Program-made: the position numbers and the translations under genes
Assembly: GCA_031216445.1 (NCBI GenBank)
Contig: CM062219.1
Coordinates: 15,909,001-15,973,000, forward strand
DNA length: 64,000 bases
Source of the DNA: Lateolabrax maculatus
Taxonomy: Eukaryota > Chordata > Actinopteri > Acropomatiformes > Lateolabracidae
Direction of reading: 5' to 3'
The notes under the pieces: generated by a model
Told to the model about the DNA's origin: nothing
The model's database searches: none
What the model saw: only the letters and a program-made list of their open reading frames with translations
Shown: piece after piece, positions 25,257-40,200 of the stretch
Numbering within the stretch: position 1 is the stretch's first letter
Layout: the number at the start of each line of letters is the position of its first letter

Positions 25257-28200
25257 AAAGCATTCTTAATGGTTCCTTAATCCTGTTGGAACAGCCTGGG
25301 AGAGACAAAATTATATTTACTGAACCTAAGTTAATAAAGGAGGATCTGCCAGTGGTGAGTCAGTGCCCTTAATTTAAGCAAAAAAGAAACTCTTCATCCC
25401 CGATAGAACCAGATAAGAGAACATTAGACAGTAAGAAAAATATATTAGTGCACCCTGTTTCTAGCCATTAGTTAGTTGTTCAACGTAAGTGTCCTTCTTA
25501 ACAATAGAGATAGCAATGAGCAATGAGATAATTACTAAATACTCTACTCATGTACAGTTTGTTTTTCATGTGGTCTTTATATTTTCTATTTGAGTTGAGG
25601 TGATCAATGCAAGATATCCTTGCATAAGACTACAGGGCACCAGGTTACAAAACATCATCTATTCATTACACAGTGCCCCAGGCTGGATAGTTTTTCTTGT
25701 GTAGCCTCAGAAACTGACTGCTGACATTTCAGCAGGAAACATGTGTGGCCTTTGTGTAACTCTGTGGATCAAGGTTTGATTCCTCATTTTGGAAGTTTAA
25801 CATGCAGCTATAACACAAAGCGACTGAAAAAAGGTATTGGCAACTGTGATATCTCACCAAAAGGCAGCTCGAAGCGAGTATCCAGCAGGACTCGATGAGG
25901 TGTTGGGTTCTTGGTGCCATATATCTCATCCGCCTTCATCAGGACCTCTGCATCCAGAAAGAGCCAGTTGCCTGAGCCCTCCTGCAATTACATATGTATA
26001 TTGATATTAACCTTGGCAGACAATCTTAGTAGGACCTTCTTAGTGTCTATTTTTCTACCCACTCTATTCCATTATTATCATAGTCAAGATTAATATATCT
26101 CAGATGTCTTATTAATGTTAACTGCAAAACCATGCTTTCTGGTGCATTTGTATTATTTCTAAGCTAATTTACACCAAATAAAATTATCAAATAAGATCAA
26201 ATAAAATGTTGAAGTGACTTACTTTATAAATAAATGAGAAACCTAACACAATTTTTTCCCCCAAATAAATCTTGCGGAAAGTTATCCTACCTGTACATAA
26301 TATGCATTTTTCTCTAAAATGTGTGTTTTGGAATGAAATCCTTCCTGTATATTTCTTTTCTGGACTCTGTGATTTGTGAGTGGTTCCATATTCTAACCTC
26401 CTCTGATTGCTGGATACTCTTTAGAGGAATCCAGGCTGTCCCAACCATGGTGTCCCAGATGAGGCCTTTGTTCCACACCTCAACAATGAGGCCGAGGTCC
26501 AGACGGTTGATTTCACTGGGGATAAAGGCAGTATTCAGGTATCAAGCAATGTCAGGCTTTCGATGCAAAAAAAGTGTTACCGATAAACATTTGCAGGAAC
26601 TGTCAGGAGATAAAAGAGCAAAACAGTAACTTCAAAGTTTGAAGCTTTGTTATCAGAATGAAAAAAAGCAAGAAAACTTTCCAATATGTCTTTCAGTTGA
26701 CACTCAATGAACCAGAATTTTCTATATAATTGATGCCAGGCCCAACCACTGGCTGATAACAAAGGCTACTTCCTCTTTTTGTTGTGCGTTAGTTGTCATA
26801 ATCCATTCAAGCCTTGTTTTGTCATTCAACATGCTATTCAAAGGGCTCAAAAACAGCTTGATGACAGCAATAAATTGGCATTTCAAATTTGAAACGAGGC
26901 CGCGTGACAAGGGCTTTTGCATATTCTCATCTGTGGCGGTTTGCAACTATCGACAGGCCAAACAAAAGGAAGATGAGAGAAAAGATAATCAAAGAGAACA
27001 GCTAATTAAGAGAAGTGCCAGGGAGGGCGCCGAGTATCCAGGTGCAGAGATATAGGCCTTCTAAACCATGTGCTCATTCAAAATGGCACAGAATAAATGA
27101 AACCCAGCAAGGGATTAAAATCAAACTGTTGCTAATTGTAACTGAGCATAATTTTTTTTCATCCATGCCTTTTTATTAAAATAAATCCATTTTTTTTAAA
27201 CCCTAAAAGTAGTCACTTATCTCGACAACATGTAGTGAGCTTCTCCCATTATCGCCTGTCATTTCCAAATCACGTTAAAACCACTTTACACAATTCAGAA
27301 ACGCAACAAGCTTATCAGAGGCTCCCATTCTAGTGCAAACCAACGTCAGCAATGTCAGTGTTAAAGCAACAAGGTGGACGTACAGTAGATACAGAAAAAT
27401 ATGGAACATTTTTATAAAAGCTTAGCCAATCACAAGCATACAGGTTGATTTCCTATTTTCTATTGCACCAACAGATTCAAATCAAAGCAACGCAGTACAG
27501 TACGGAGAGTCCAGCACATGACCATCCACGAAAAAAAAAACATACAAGATTAACGTGTTAATCGTGTTTATGAGCTTTAGTTGGTACTTGTGGGCACATC
27601 TGTATGAACTTTGGACCGAGCCAGCTAGCTGTTTCCACATGTTTCCAATCTTTGTGCTAAACTAAACGCCCAGGCTGCTGGTGGTAGATTCATATTTACC
27701 GTAGAGATGGCAAACTATTCCTTTAATTTTAAAAAGCCCTTTCTTGTTGATGAATTCAAAGAACAAGCCATTCAAAATGTCATGATGATGATTGTTAGCT
27801 GCTGAAAAGAACTATATGCATTAGCTATGTTTTCCTTAAATTGAATTGAATCCAGAAGAAAAATGATAAGCAATCATGAATGAATCAATCAATCAATGTC
27901 AAAAGGATCATGTGGATTTTAACATTTCTCACATTAAAGAGGTTCATGGTCGTAGACTAGTTATTTTTGTTAATTTTAGTAATTTATTTTATATCTTCAG
28001 ACAATATATGTCACAAGCATATCTACACAGCTGCTGAGGTTCACCGTTTGTAAATTTGGAATTCCTTTTAAATGATTTTACTAGAGCTGAGTCATGATTC
28101 TTAGCATTTAACTAGCATATTTTGTTGTAACAGGTGGTGCTGAGCGTTTGCTGGAAGCACTGATGAATGATTGTGTTTTATGTTGAATTAGACGTAGCTG

Positions 28201-31200
28201 ACACATCATTAATGGACAGTAGAAGGATGAAGGTCTGGAAAAACAAACACTGTTGCAATGAGGGAGTTCACAAAAGACAAACAATGACACACATGCAACG
28301 ACGTGCTGGCTCTCTCGTCACCATAGATACCTTTCACAGGGAAAGTAAAATGAGGAAATTAAACCAATGAATTACAAGATGGAAACAAACAGCAGCTGTT
28401 TATTAAGATACTTTCATAGAAAGAGTTGCACAGCTAGAAAAACAGACTAAGCACTGGGTAGGAACTAGGGTGGCAAACTTTATATAATATATAAAATAAC
28501 AATAAATAACAAACAAATATGGCTCAGATGGGGTTTCAGAGCTCCTGGGCCATAACTTTTTAGATTTGTTTAGCAATTTTACACTGTCCTGACCCAGAAA
28601 GACACACCATGTACTGTTTCTCATAGGTTAATGTCTTATACAAACAACCAATAAGGTCTTGTGAAGGGTTTACAGTCTACAGTAGTGTGCAGTGTTTGCA
28701 TTGAAGTGTTTGGTTTACTCTGAGAGGTCCGTGTAGCATTTGCTTAGTCTACTGTGAACTTCACATGTATTGTATTTGGAGATTAAAGAAATTAAAATGT
28801 AATTAGTTCAGTAAACCTTGAAGCATGACCCCACTGCGTCTGTGTTTAATAACTCACAACATGAAATCCTGTTCCCAGCACGGCTGGTCCCCCCGCACAG
28901 TGATAGTCGTGCTTTTGACATTCTGAACCTTCAGCGTCACGTAGGTGTTGAACTTGTCTGAAACAAAAGAAAAGGGAGATTTTAGTTTAAATTATAGTGA
29001 GGTGGTAGCAATACACTGAGAGTATATAGAGAGGTTGTGTTATGGGCGACAATTATGTATGACTATTACAACAAAAAAAAAAAAAAATGTAGGAGGAAAT
29101 CAGCAGTATAGACGATTATTAGTACAGTGTTAACATATCTGCATGATCTTTTATCAGACACAACTGGGCCAAAACACACACTTTCACGGGTGTTATGAAA
29201 TGACACAGCTCTTAAAACAAATAGGCAGCAGATCATACTTTCAAACTGATACAAGTAATACTAACCAGGCCAGTTCTACTTTGGCTTTGTGCGGGTGAAA
29301 AAGACATCAAGAGCTCTAGTGAGAGTGAAAGCAGATAAATCCCCCCCCGCCCCCCCCCACCCGCCATGTCAAGCCAGGCCAGGCCAGCAAACTGACCCTG
29401 TTAATCTCCAAAGGGAGCCAACCCCATGCAGCAGATCCAACTACAGGATCCAACTGCCTGTTATGTCTCTCCTGCACTGTGAATTACAGCTTCTTTTGAA
29501 AACTACTCTTAATAATTGCCCTCTAAACATACAGCATGTTAACAGAGGAAGCAGGTCTTCTGGTGATGTAACGAATTGGAAGTCACTCCTGACCTGTTAT
29601 TATTGCAGAAAAGGTCTCTGTCAGCCCTGATACCATCAAAACTAGAACTGAAATTCAGTTAGGTCAAAGGTGAATGAAACATTGGCAAACAGTGTGATCT
29701 ACAAACAAAGCTGGCCATTTTTGTGGTAAATGATCACTGCTGGAACTCTGTTGGCTTTTTAAAGTGGCAGCTGAGACATGGATTCAAGTGCATGTCAGTC
29801 TGTCAATTTGTGTAGACAACTTTCACACCCAGTGATCTCCATCAGCCACCCCTCAGCGAGTACTGCCGGACAGCGGAGCCACAACAACCGTCTGCACCAG
29901 CTGTCAGCGCTGGGTGGGGTGAGGGGTGATGAAGGGGGATTAGACGGCCCGTGACACAACCACCACTTTTCATTTCCCCCAGTAGGGCAACGGAGTGCCA
30001 ACACGTGCCTGCTGATGTGCTCAGTTTCACTCTGGTAGTTACCAGCCCTCTACCACCGGTGGTCCTCCCTGTGACACCCCCTTCCTAGCAGCACAAATCC
30101 AACCCTCTATATTCACTCGAGGCTGTAGTTTGTTCAAATTAATGTCCTAATCAGACAGTAGTAGTATTACATCAATGGGATAAAGTATCTTGATTTGTTA
30201 AATTTAGTGGAGATATATATATATAGCCTTGAATGAATCAATATCTCTCTACAACATTTTAACAAACATTTTAGCCTTCATGAAGGTAGCATTCATTGCA
30301 AGGCTCTTTTGTTAGACTGCATTAGTTTTAGCGAGGTATCTAATAAACTGCTGAGAGTTTATCGCCATAACAGCCAGCCCTACAAAATACAACCCACTTT
30401 TTTTTTCCTTTTTACAGTTTTCAATGACAGTATTGCAGGCATTTCCACTGATTAATAGAGCCATTCGAACATTTTGCTTGAATATTAAACAATTAATTGA
30501 TTATCAAAATAGATACATTTTCTGTTGATCCACTAGTAAATTTGCCATTTTCAAACTTACAAATCACAGGAAAAAAATGCTTTTAAATACAAATGATGTA
30601 ATAAAATATAAATAAAATAATTAGTTTAATTTATACCTAATTAAATTGATAATGAAAATCAAAACCAAAATATAACATAAGAAACATGAGTTGAATGCAT
30701 TTATCTTGAAATTTTAACATACGATATACAAAATATGTTGGTATTAATATCCTTGTTTGAAACTCACAGTGCTGTCATACCCAAGGGCAAACCCTGGGGC
30801 CATGCACACACACAGTCCACCTTCTGGTCTAAGGGAAAGAAAAGCAAGGCATCAGCTGCTCCTTTGAAGGCTGATCACCTGACCACACTAAACAAAGATT
30901 TTCCTGGTTGCCGCAGCAACATATTAAAACATTTACTCTGAACATAGCTTTTAACAAAGCCGCCAGATAAGTAAAGGCAACTCTTGACACACTGAGACAA
31001 TAAACAGTTGACACAGGTAGATTCTTAGACTGACATACAACACAAATAAAGATTAAATTAGGCAACAAAAAGCTGAACTGGAAGCACCCAGTGATCCCTC
31101 TGACACCGTCTGAAAGCATCGTCCATCCTACGAGTACCATGAGTGACAGGACACAAACGTAATTAGTGTCTTGGGAGGACAGTAGCGACAAAACACAGGC

Positions 31201-34200
31201 ATTATTACAATGAAGCCTGGGGGATGCTCAAGCCTTTCCCTAATTAGATAGTCAATGCCTTGTGCCACATTTGGGCCGGCTCCCATGAATAGAAGAGATG
31301 AGATAAGGGAAGAGGATGTATGGATTAGATAAGAGCCACTAAGTGGCTGTAGGCCCTTTACAGCAGGTGCTGTCCACTATATGCCTGATACAATCTGCAC
31401 TGTCGAGGAGGAAGCAGCAAGAACTGCCCAGAAAAACAAGTCTATATGTGCCTGCAAACTAAAGATACCAATATTTACCTTTTTCTAGCTATAACAGAAA
31501 CACAAAACATTGTTGGTAATGATCCATCAACTTTTGTTTTATAAAGAGTTGTGACAGAGCTAGTACTGGTGTACATACAGTTTCTGCAATTTCTGGCTCT
31601 GAAATTCCTTTTATTTAATTTTTTGCCAACATATACATACATATGGATATATCCATGAGAATACAATAGTGACTGATAATATCAGCCTTGCCAGTATCCT
31701 GGTCAGGGTCCATCACACACAAACACACAAGATGAAACCACATGAATCAAGCCTATACCTAACCTAATCTGAAGTGTGAGGACAACCGGTCCTAACATTT
31801 TAAAATGCCTGACAACACACACACGTCTGTGTGCACATGCTCTTATTCTCTCTCTCTCCAATGCACACACTGCACAAACATACACGCACACAGTGAGAGC
31901 ACGCCAAGCACGCCAGTCAGTGTGTGTCCTGCCCATGTTTTGAGACAATCCTCACTGCTCCTGCCTGTGATCTACTCATTTCCCCCTGAGCCCTCAGTCA
32001 AGTGTCTTCATCCATTATTGATTGATGATGACTTTTTCAATAAATTAGTCACGGAAATGCAGGCAGTTGGAAGGCTGACATTTCAAATTCAGAACACGTA
32101 TCAATATTACATGAAACAGAAGACATAAACCTATGGGATTCCCTTTTTTACCACTGTTTCTTCATCTACAGTACACACAGTAGAGTTCTGGACTGAACGT
32201 AATGTGAACGGTATTGCTTGGATGTGTATTCTGAAGACTTAAACAGAGTATTGGTGAAAGAAAAACTTGTTTTTTTTTGGAACACAAAATTCTTAAATAC
32301 TTAGACAGAAAATGTGTGGCCAGGCATAAACTAAGAGACTGAACACACACACAAATCCAGAAATACAGAGCCCTTATCAAGCCCCAGTTTCCTGTGCCAA
32401 TCAGTGGAAAGTTCGACAGCTAGCCACTGGCCCGTCCAAGGTCACCTTCACTTCTACCATGTACAGTATTCTCCAGAAACAACTTAATATAAAGGGTTCC
32501 AAAGTAAGGCCTAAAAGATATCTGTCTGAAGGTGTGGTGAAACCACAGCGCAAACACACATCCCAGACCAGCCTTTTGTAAACTTTGAGGGCTCTACCAA
32601 TAAATCACATGCTCCCCATGCAGAGAAAGTTAGAGTTATCATGAGCAGAGGACTAATAAATAACGAAAATTAACTGAGAGGTTCTTGACTAATACGTATT
32701 TGCGAATTAGTTTAGCGATGCCAGGCTAATAAATAACCTTAACATATGAAATCAATTCCATAAACCCTCTGAGACCTTGCTGTTTTTGCACACCTTTGTA
32801 TTTTGCCTTATGAAGTTGTTATTTTTTACAGTATCAAGTTTCACCATCCCAAGAATTAGCACAACCTCAGCTAATTGTGTATGTCACTCAATCAAGACTT
32901 CTATACACTAATATAGCAGATATTAGCCCATAAAACAAAACAAAAAATACTATCTTGTTTACATATTTTATTCAAAACAGCACTGTGAACCATAATATCC
33001 AAACAAAAACTCACATAGAACACATTTCTTTCGATTGTGCTTGATGTGATTTGGAGGTATTCTAACTTCCTCTGTTTATGAGTTGTGCCCATTATTTGTG
33101 TCCAGCTGTACTAAAATTCTTCCTTGCCATATTCTTTTTCTGTCACTACAATACAATTATACACATTTTTATTCTCTACTTTGAGCTCAGATTAATAATC
33201 CTGTGTGCCAGTTCGCAGAACAACTCACAGACAAGCCAACTAATACGTATTGGCTGTGATAGCAACCACTAGAGCCAATAGCAGTGTCCGACTGTGACTT
33301 TGACACTCTATGTGTCACCAACAAAGACTGTGGATGAGAATTGATTGATATACATACAGAACAAATTATCAATGTGCCAAGAAAAATGAAAGACTATCAA
33401 CACATTTTACATCTTTACATAATAGTTTTACTGACAGAAGTAAATGACTCACTTGGACAAACAGGGGCTTGCCAGATACTGCTGTTTCTTTAGCTTAACA
33501 GGAAAAAAACAACATGTGTCTAGCTCAGACCATTGAGGAGTAATGACACACTAAAGACAACTGAAATTTGGGATCGTATTCGTTCCCAGAATTCCCACAA
33601 CAATGGGAAGTACGGTGACATAATGGCCAAAAAAAATGACACAAAATGCAGGAATCTGGGCTCAACATGCCTTTCCTATTAGTTAAGAGAAGATCAGTAC
33701 AAATCTACACAGCAGAATATGCAGCTTTGGTGCACAATCGATTGTATTTGCAGCATGGTGAGCCATTTCAGAACCGATAGGCCCACTGTAGTCAGAAGGT
33801 ACGCTGTCACCTCCAGACTTAATGTGGCCCAAGGATCAGAAGAAACTGGACAGCGAAAATGTAAAGGCTCTGTATCGGAAGGCATACTGAGAAATTGCTT
33901 CACTGAAGTGCAAAATGTGCCAAAATCAGAGACATGTTAGTTAAGCTGATGTTGCCTCAGGTGTTTGGCACACAGTGCCATAATTGAAAGAGAAGATTTT
34001 AGCTCTGGGATATTTCCTTGAAAGACCTGATTGTGCAGGTTGCTACTGCTAGGGCTGTAATATCAATATCACAATATTACTAAGGATAATTAAGATATGG
34101 ATGAATATGATGATATGGTAAAAGTATTTAAAATCACATAAAATAATCACATTGGTGCAATGAACGTGTTCTACTATTGCACACTATTTAGTTAGTATTA

Positions 34201-37172
34201 AAAAACAACCTTGTCGGAATCAATCATTAATTTGGACAACAGAAGTTTGTATAATGTTAACATGATACAATCTTATCTTCACAATACAGTTTACAAGTCA
34301 ATATATTAAAACATCAAGTTGAAAATTAACATTAATGAAAACACTGTAAACTTGTTCTGTCATGAGAAGCCAAACTTCCCTCCACTCTATTGTAGCATAC
34401 GCAAAATAAAATCAATATTCACAACCATTTACAGTATGAACATAATCTGTGGTGTTCTAGATTTCATGCAGGACTGTGCTTGACAAAACCCTCTTTGCCC
34501 TGTAGCAAAAAAAAAGTAACTGATGTTTACATTTCGCCTAAGAGAGACGACAGGCTTAACTGAATTATGCCTGATGTTTGCTTTTGGACAGGTGTCATGT
34601 GGTTTAGCCCAGGAGAGACAGACAGAGAAGGCCAGAATACTGTCAGCTGACAATCTAAAACCAATATCTCAGAGCTGCTTGTCACACAATGCAGACACCT
34701 CAATAAAAAAACAAAAAGTTTCCCAAAGGTGAAGGGGTAGGGACTAAGAAAAAATACCCGCTGAGACCTGCTGGATAATTAACTTCAGCAATTATCCTCA
34801 ACGAACACAGGGTCAGTCTGGGATTGAGAATGAGAGTAAAATGTCACCGGCAGATCCAAAGCTGCGGTGACTTTCTGTCCATGCTGCTGCCTGCTCACGC
34901 CAGAAACGTCAAAGGGCTTTAAGAAAGGCGTGAGGCTAGAAGGATTTGCTAAGGTGGAGAGTGTAGGGATTTGGACTTGCCAGCCACCGATCTAAGCTCA
35001 CCTGGCGTGGAAGGACACAGGATTACATAATGCAAAATCAACCCTAGCTTTCAGTGACTTGCCAGGATTTGACCGATTAACCCACATGAGAAAATGAGTG
35101 CATGTGGCATTTTTCCAAATAAGACTATGTCATTGAACATAGTATGTCTTAAATCAACATTAACAACCCCAAAACACACACACAGAATATGCTCTGAAAG
35201 CCCAAGAAATTGAGATCATGATCTGCAGCTATATAGCTTATTGTTCTCAAAATTCAATGAGGACTGACACAGTGTTTGTGTTATAAATGTGAAACAATTG
35301 CACAATGGGAGAGTGTAAGACCAGACTAAACAAATACAGTAAATGTTCATAAAAAGTAAAAGGTTTGCGAACACAGAAGTACTCACCTGGAGGTCCTTGG
35401 AGCTTGGCTTTTTTCACTGTAACACAAAACAAAAACAATGATTAGGCTTAGTGTAAAAACATACATTTAAGTCAGTTTATTTTGAATATACTGAAATGTA
35501 ATGTAATTCTTCAGCAGGACTTTTAAACAATGACGTCGAGTGCACTGGTGTACAAGTAGGGAAAAACAAGCCAGAAATGCAAACACATCCAGGCAAGAGT
35601 GATAAAAAGTGGACAGGATCTCATGTTATTGAGGACTGAAAATTTCATTTATATGCAGACAAGAGAGCCACGAGTGTATGACTCGTGAGAGCTGAATCAT
35701 ACAAACATATGAATGGCCTCACGATGTTGTTGACTGGGAGAGCAGGACCACTTCATGTGCAGCTTGATCAAAATAGATGAGCTTTTTGTTTTGGTGGGTC
35801 AAAATGTTATTGAAAATCAAAAACATCTAATGTTTTTTGTTGAATTCATGTATCACCTTTGCCGACTCATTTCCATTTCCCCTTTACTCTTTTTACCTTT
35901 ACGCTTCCATACTAGCTGTGACTGGAGAACTAATCTTTATTTAATCTCTTGATACACAATCTATTCTTATGCAAATGCACCTCATCGAGAAAAAACCCTC
36001 GGCCATTGGAACAATAATCCTAACCTCTGCTAGGGCTTAGAAGTGAAATAGTTTCCATGACCGTCTTTGTTCTTACGTCATTTATATTGGACAAACCCAT
36101 TTTATCTGATTGCAAAATACCAAACTTTAATATAATCAAGAAGCATAAGCCTAGACAGCTGTATCACAAAACACAGCAGCTGGTAAACAAACACACAAAA
36201 AACAATAGTAAAAGGGGACCGGGGCAGATGGGTGTTAGGATGACCAGACAAAAAGAATTACGTCTGGCAACAGCAGCCATTTGCTACATAATCAAAAAAA
36301 TATTTAAGGGGGTGAAATGCTTGCTAGTGTATTTTGGTTTATTTTTAGACCTGCCATCTTTAGCCCCTTGATGCATCTATACAATAACGTTTATGGGATT
36401 GTGAAGCGCTTTGGAGGGGATTAATTGTGATTGCAGTGGCGGAGTTATGTGTCCAGGCATGTAACCTACTAAACCTCTGGAGCCTGAGATGGCAGATGGG
36501 CAGGATGATGGAGGCACAAATGACGCTTTCATATTTTCATGTAACAACCCCTGTCTTCTCTCTGTGCACATTAAAACCATAACCCTCTGGGGGAGAAAGA
36601 AGTATCTATGTGTTTTACATTCTGTCAGAAACTCTTGATTATATGAATTAAGCCGCAACACCCAACAACGATTCTCCAATATAACAATTTTAGCCACAAT
36701 CACCTACAAAAAATAATAAGTACAACTCAGAAAACCCAGTTATTTTTCCAGTGTTCTCTTTTAGGATAACAATGGGGGGAAAAAAAAGGAACTTTGTTAT
36801 CACAAAGGAGGAAAAAAAAAAAAACTAACTCGTCATTTCTTCCGAAGCGTTTCCTGTCTTGTACATACCTCACTGTGTAGCGGAAAGGGAGCGGTGGAAA
36901 TGTGGAGAGAAACCAGCAGTGTGAATAGTTTTTGGCTTTCCATTCTCTTTGTCACTGGGGCAAATGAGCTGGCACAGTGCCCTTATGTGCTAATCTGCAT
37001 GATGTTATTTAGGGCTTTGGTACACAGAGCAGAGGGCAATAAACCAGGGGGCCATTACAGTGGAAACTGATGCTTATCATGCTCTGACCTGGGCCCTCCA
37101 TGGCTTTTGAGGCCATTTAGCTCACTATTGGGAGGGCTAGTCGCATAATTACCCTATCAACCTACTGCTTTT

Positions 37173-37213
<41 letters not shown>

Positions 37214-40200
37214 TGAACATGCCTGCAACTTGATTCAAACACACTTTAAGAGGCGCATGTTTTTTGACATTTTGACATGTCACAGAAGGAAAACTACAGG
37301 TGTAAATTATAAAACTAATGACGGTTGGATTCCATTTGGCGGTTTCAGTTTCAGGGTCCTGGTATTGTGCGCGCTGACTCACTGTCAGGACTTACTGGGA
37401 CACTTGAACAGAACAGAGCCATTGTTAACGTTATTACTAACACCTGCTTTCCTAAGTCAAAATGTCTGCTGTGGAAAAGGCCTGGTGATTCAAACATACT
37501 GTGGAGTCACAGATAATGACATTACCCCACCAAAGGGACAGCATATAATAAACCTTTATATAATATCACAAAAAGGTCTACTTTGATTGATTGACTTAAA
37601 AACAGATAAAATGCCACCAGAGCGTAGAAAAGTACAAATTGTACCCGTTTTTACCATAACTTTTTATGCCTTTGTAGTTGTTAGTTAGCTATTACTAACT
37701 AACTAACGGACTATTTAAATGCACTGGAACTTTGCTTGGTTTTTGTCCACTTTAACTCACACAGCTCATATTTCAGCAAGACATAATAATATACTCAATA
37801 ATAAATGTATACCTTTAGAACACTGGATCATTTACTTCCGCAAAAGTGTGGAAATTGTATGAGTCAATTTAGTAATTTCATATATATATATATATATATA
37901 TTTATTATCAGTTATATATTTCATTCATATAAAAATAAGCTATAAATTCCCATATGGTCTAGCGGTTAGGATTCCTGGTTTTCACCCAGGTGGCCCGGGT
38001 TCAACTCCCGGTATGGGAACTACTCAGTGAGGAAATCATAGAGAACAACACAAATACACAAACTGTCTAGTGTGAACGAACCAAAACTGTTTTGTTTTTT
38101 TGAAAAATATTCAATCATACAGTATATGCCAGGCACAGAAGGCATATTAACAACAACTTATAGCCACAACGACAATAAGTAGACAAAACATCATATATCA
38201 GAGAGAGGCTTTACATACAGGGATTTTCCAAGATGTTCAGGATATTTTAGGGATTGCTCTATTTATTCCCGACATAATGCCGGTTTGTGTCCAGCAATCA
38301 CCTGCAGCTAAAATCATACTAGCAATAAGTAGGTATGTTTTCTGGGCCAAATGTAAAGAACGCCATCATTGGAAGGTCGGGGCAGAAAGCAGGAGAGTAG
38401 GAACAGGAAGTGACATCAGAATCTACTACTGCTACAGTCAATGCTGAACTTCCGCTTACTGCTGGCTGTTGGATCTGATCAGGTGGGGGCGGGGGGGAAG
38501 AGAGAGAGAGAGAGAAAGAGAGCAGCAGATGGCCAGGGGATTACTCCCGCAATCTCTAAGCGCTCTTTCCCTCATAATTCCACTACTCCGCTTCTCGCTA
38601 CACTCAACCACTCTGCAGTCCAGCGTTTTTAGCCCTGCAGGGCCTCCGTTTCCCATCCTTTATTAAATCATTTTCTTCTAATATCTCCTAACCTACTCTG
38701 CTGCAGAGCCAAGTAAGCAGGCTCCAGGCAAACGGTGTTGTTGCAGTTGGGATAACTAATGTGAGGAAGTTTTTGTAACTGTGTTCTTAATTCGTGGCTG
38801 GAACACTTGAATGACTGGAGTGTGTGCCGTGCAAAGGACTGCTTCATCACGGTTTTCAATTGAGAAGTAAAACAAATTTGACTGTATGTCAACAGAAGAC
38901 TCGGCATACACAAGGCGCGATGATGCATGAAACAAGCTTAACATCCTGTGTGGACACTGTTCAGCCGGCAATAAAACCCTGGGACCAGTGTAGGAGGCAT
39001 GGAGCCAATACACCAGCAGCAAACAATTACACCTGATGCAGCTCAGTAGCTCTTCTCTGATAATTAGTGCTGGAGTGATTAGTTGATTAATTGGTCATTC
39101 AACATGAAGTAAATCTGTGACAAAAAGGGACAAAAAATTGTTATTCCTGCTTCTTAAATAATTGGATTTGCTGCTTTTGTCCGTATATCATCTAGTATCA
39201 AGTATCAGTCCAATACACTATTGCCCTGACTAAAGACTAACCCACATTTACCTAAAATATAATTGCTTTAATTGCTTAAATGTCCCACATCCTAACACCC
39301 TCCGGCACAGTTTCAAGAACCTCCAGGACGTTGTCCAGTCTGAGCAGATCATCGGCCGTTAGCTGCCCTCTGTCAAGGCACTGCATGACACGCTGGGTGA
39401 TGGACCAGAAAGGAGATATTGCCATCAACTATGTCCACAACCACATCCCTCAACAAGTTGCAGGAAGCCGTATGAGTTCATTAAGACAAAGACCAGCCAT
39501 TACCACAAAAGCTTCCTTCCAATAGCTGTGTATGAGCTCTTACTTAGCCCCCCTCCTCTTTCAAAACAAGAAACATGTGTCAACTACTACTCTGTCTCAG
39601 AAAATACCAGGTATCCTGCATATCAGGACCCATCTGCACACTTTGTTTTAACTTGTTTTTGTGGAACATTTGCGCGTGGGGAGGCGAGCCCTGGCATTAA
39701 AATGGCTAAATCCCCGCAAAAGCCACATAAAACAGTAAAAGACGTATGTCGGCTATGCGATACAACTTTTACTGATTAAAAAAAAGCCAAGCATAACTTG
39801 ATCATCGGTGCCCTAGAGGTGAAGCCTGCATATACTTAGACAGAATTCGGAATGAATTAGTTGGCCAACGGCAGGCTTCTACACACAGCCTACTCCCTGT
39901 GACTCGGACTACTACAGTGGTCACGTGTTTGAAAAAAACTGCACCTGTAGACCTCCAATACTGCAGCATCATGGGGTCCATGTGAGCCATGTGTCCACTC
40001 GACCCTGCCCTGATCCACAGCAGGAGTCTACCACATGTCCACTTGTCAGGGCAACCACTTATCTGTTGTATAAAGACATCGCCATGGAGATGGAGCGTCT
40101 CGACTTGCAATAAATAAGCAACATTGTCAAGCGGTGTTATCAGGGGATGAGTCACAACATCAGCTAATCACACAGCCCCTGCCCAAGCACCCTTTTCTCT

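Larger units (their letters stand above)
23578..25857 (-). other. unc13b: unc13b intron with hairpin and TA repeat
   Basis: This AT-rich intron holds a perfect 22-bp inverted repeat at 24996-25043 and a long TA microsatellite at about 25193-25260. No coding exon is seen. Confidence 0.75.

Noticed and set aside
39802..40155. 117-codon minus-strand frame in intron 1, considered as a transposon gene
   Set aside because: No transposase, reverse transcriptase or zinc-finger signature. The frame is not supported by neighbours.
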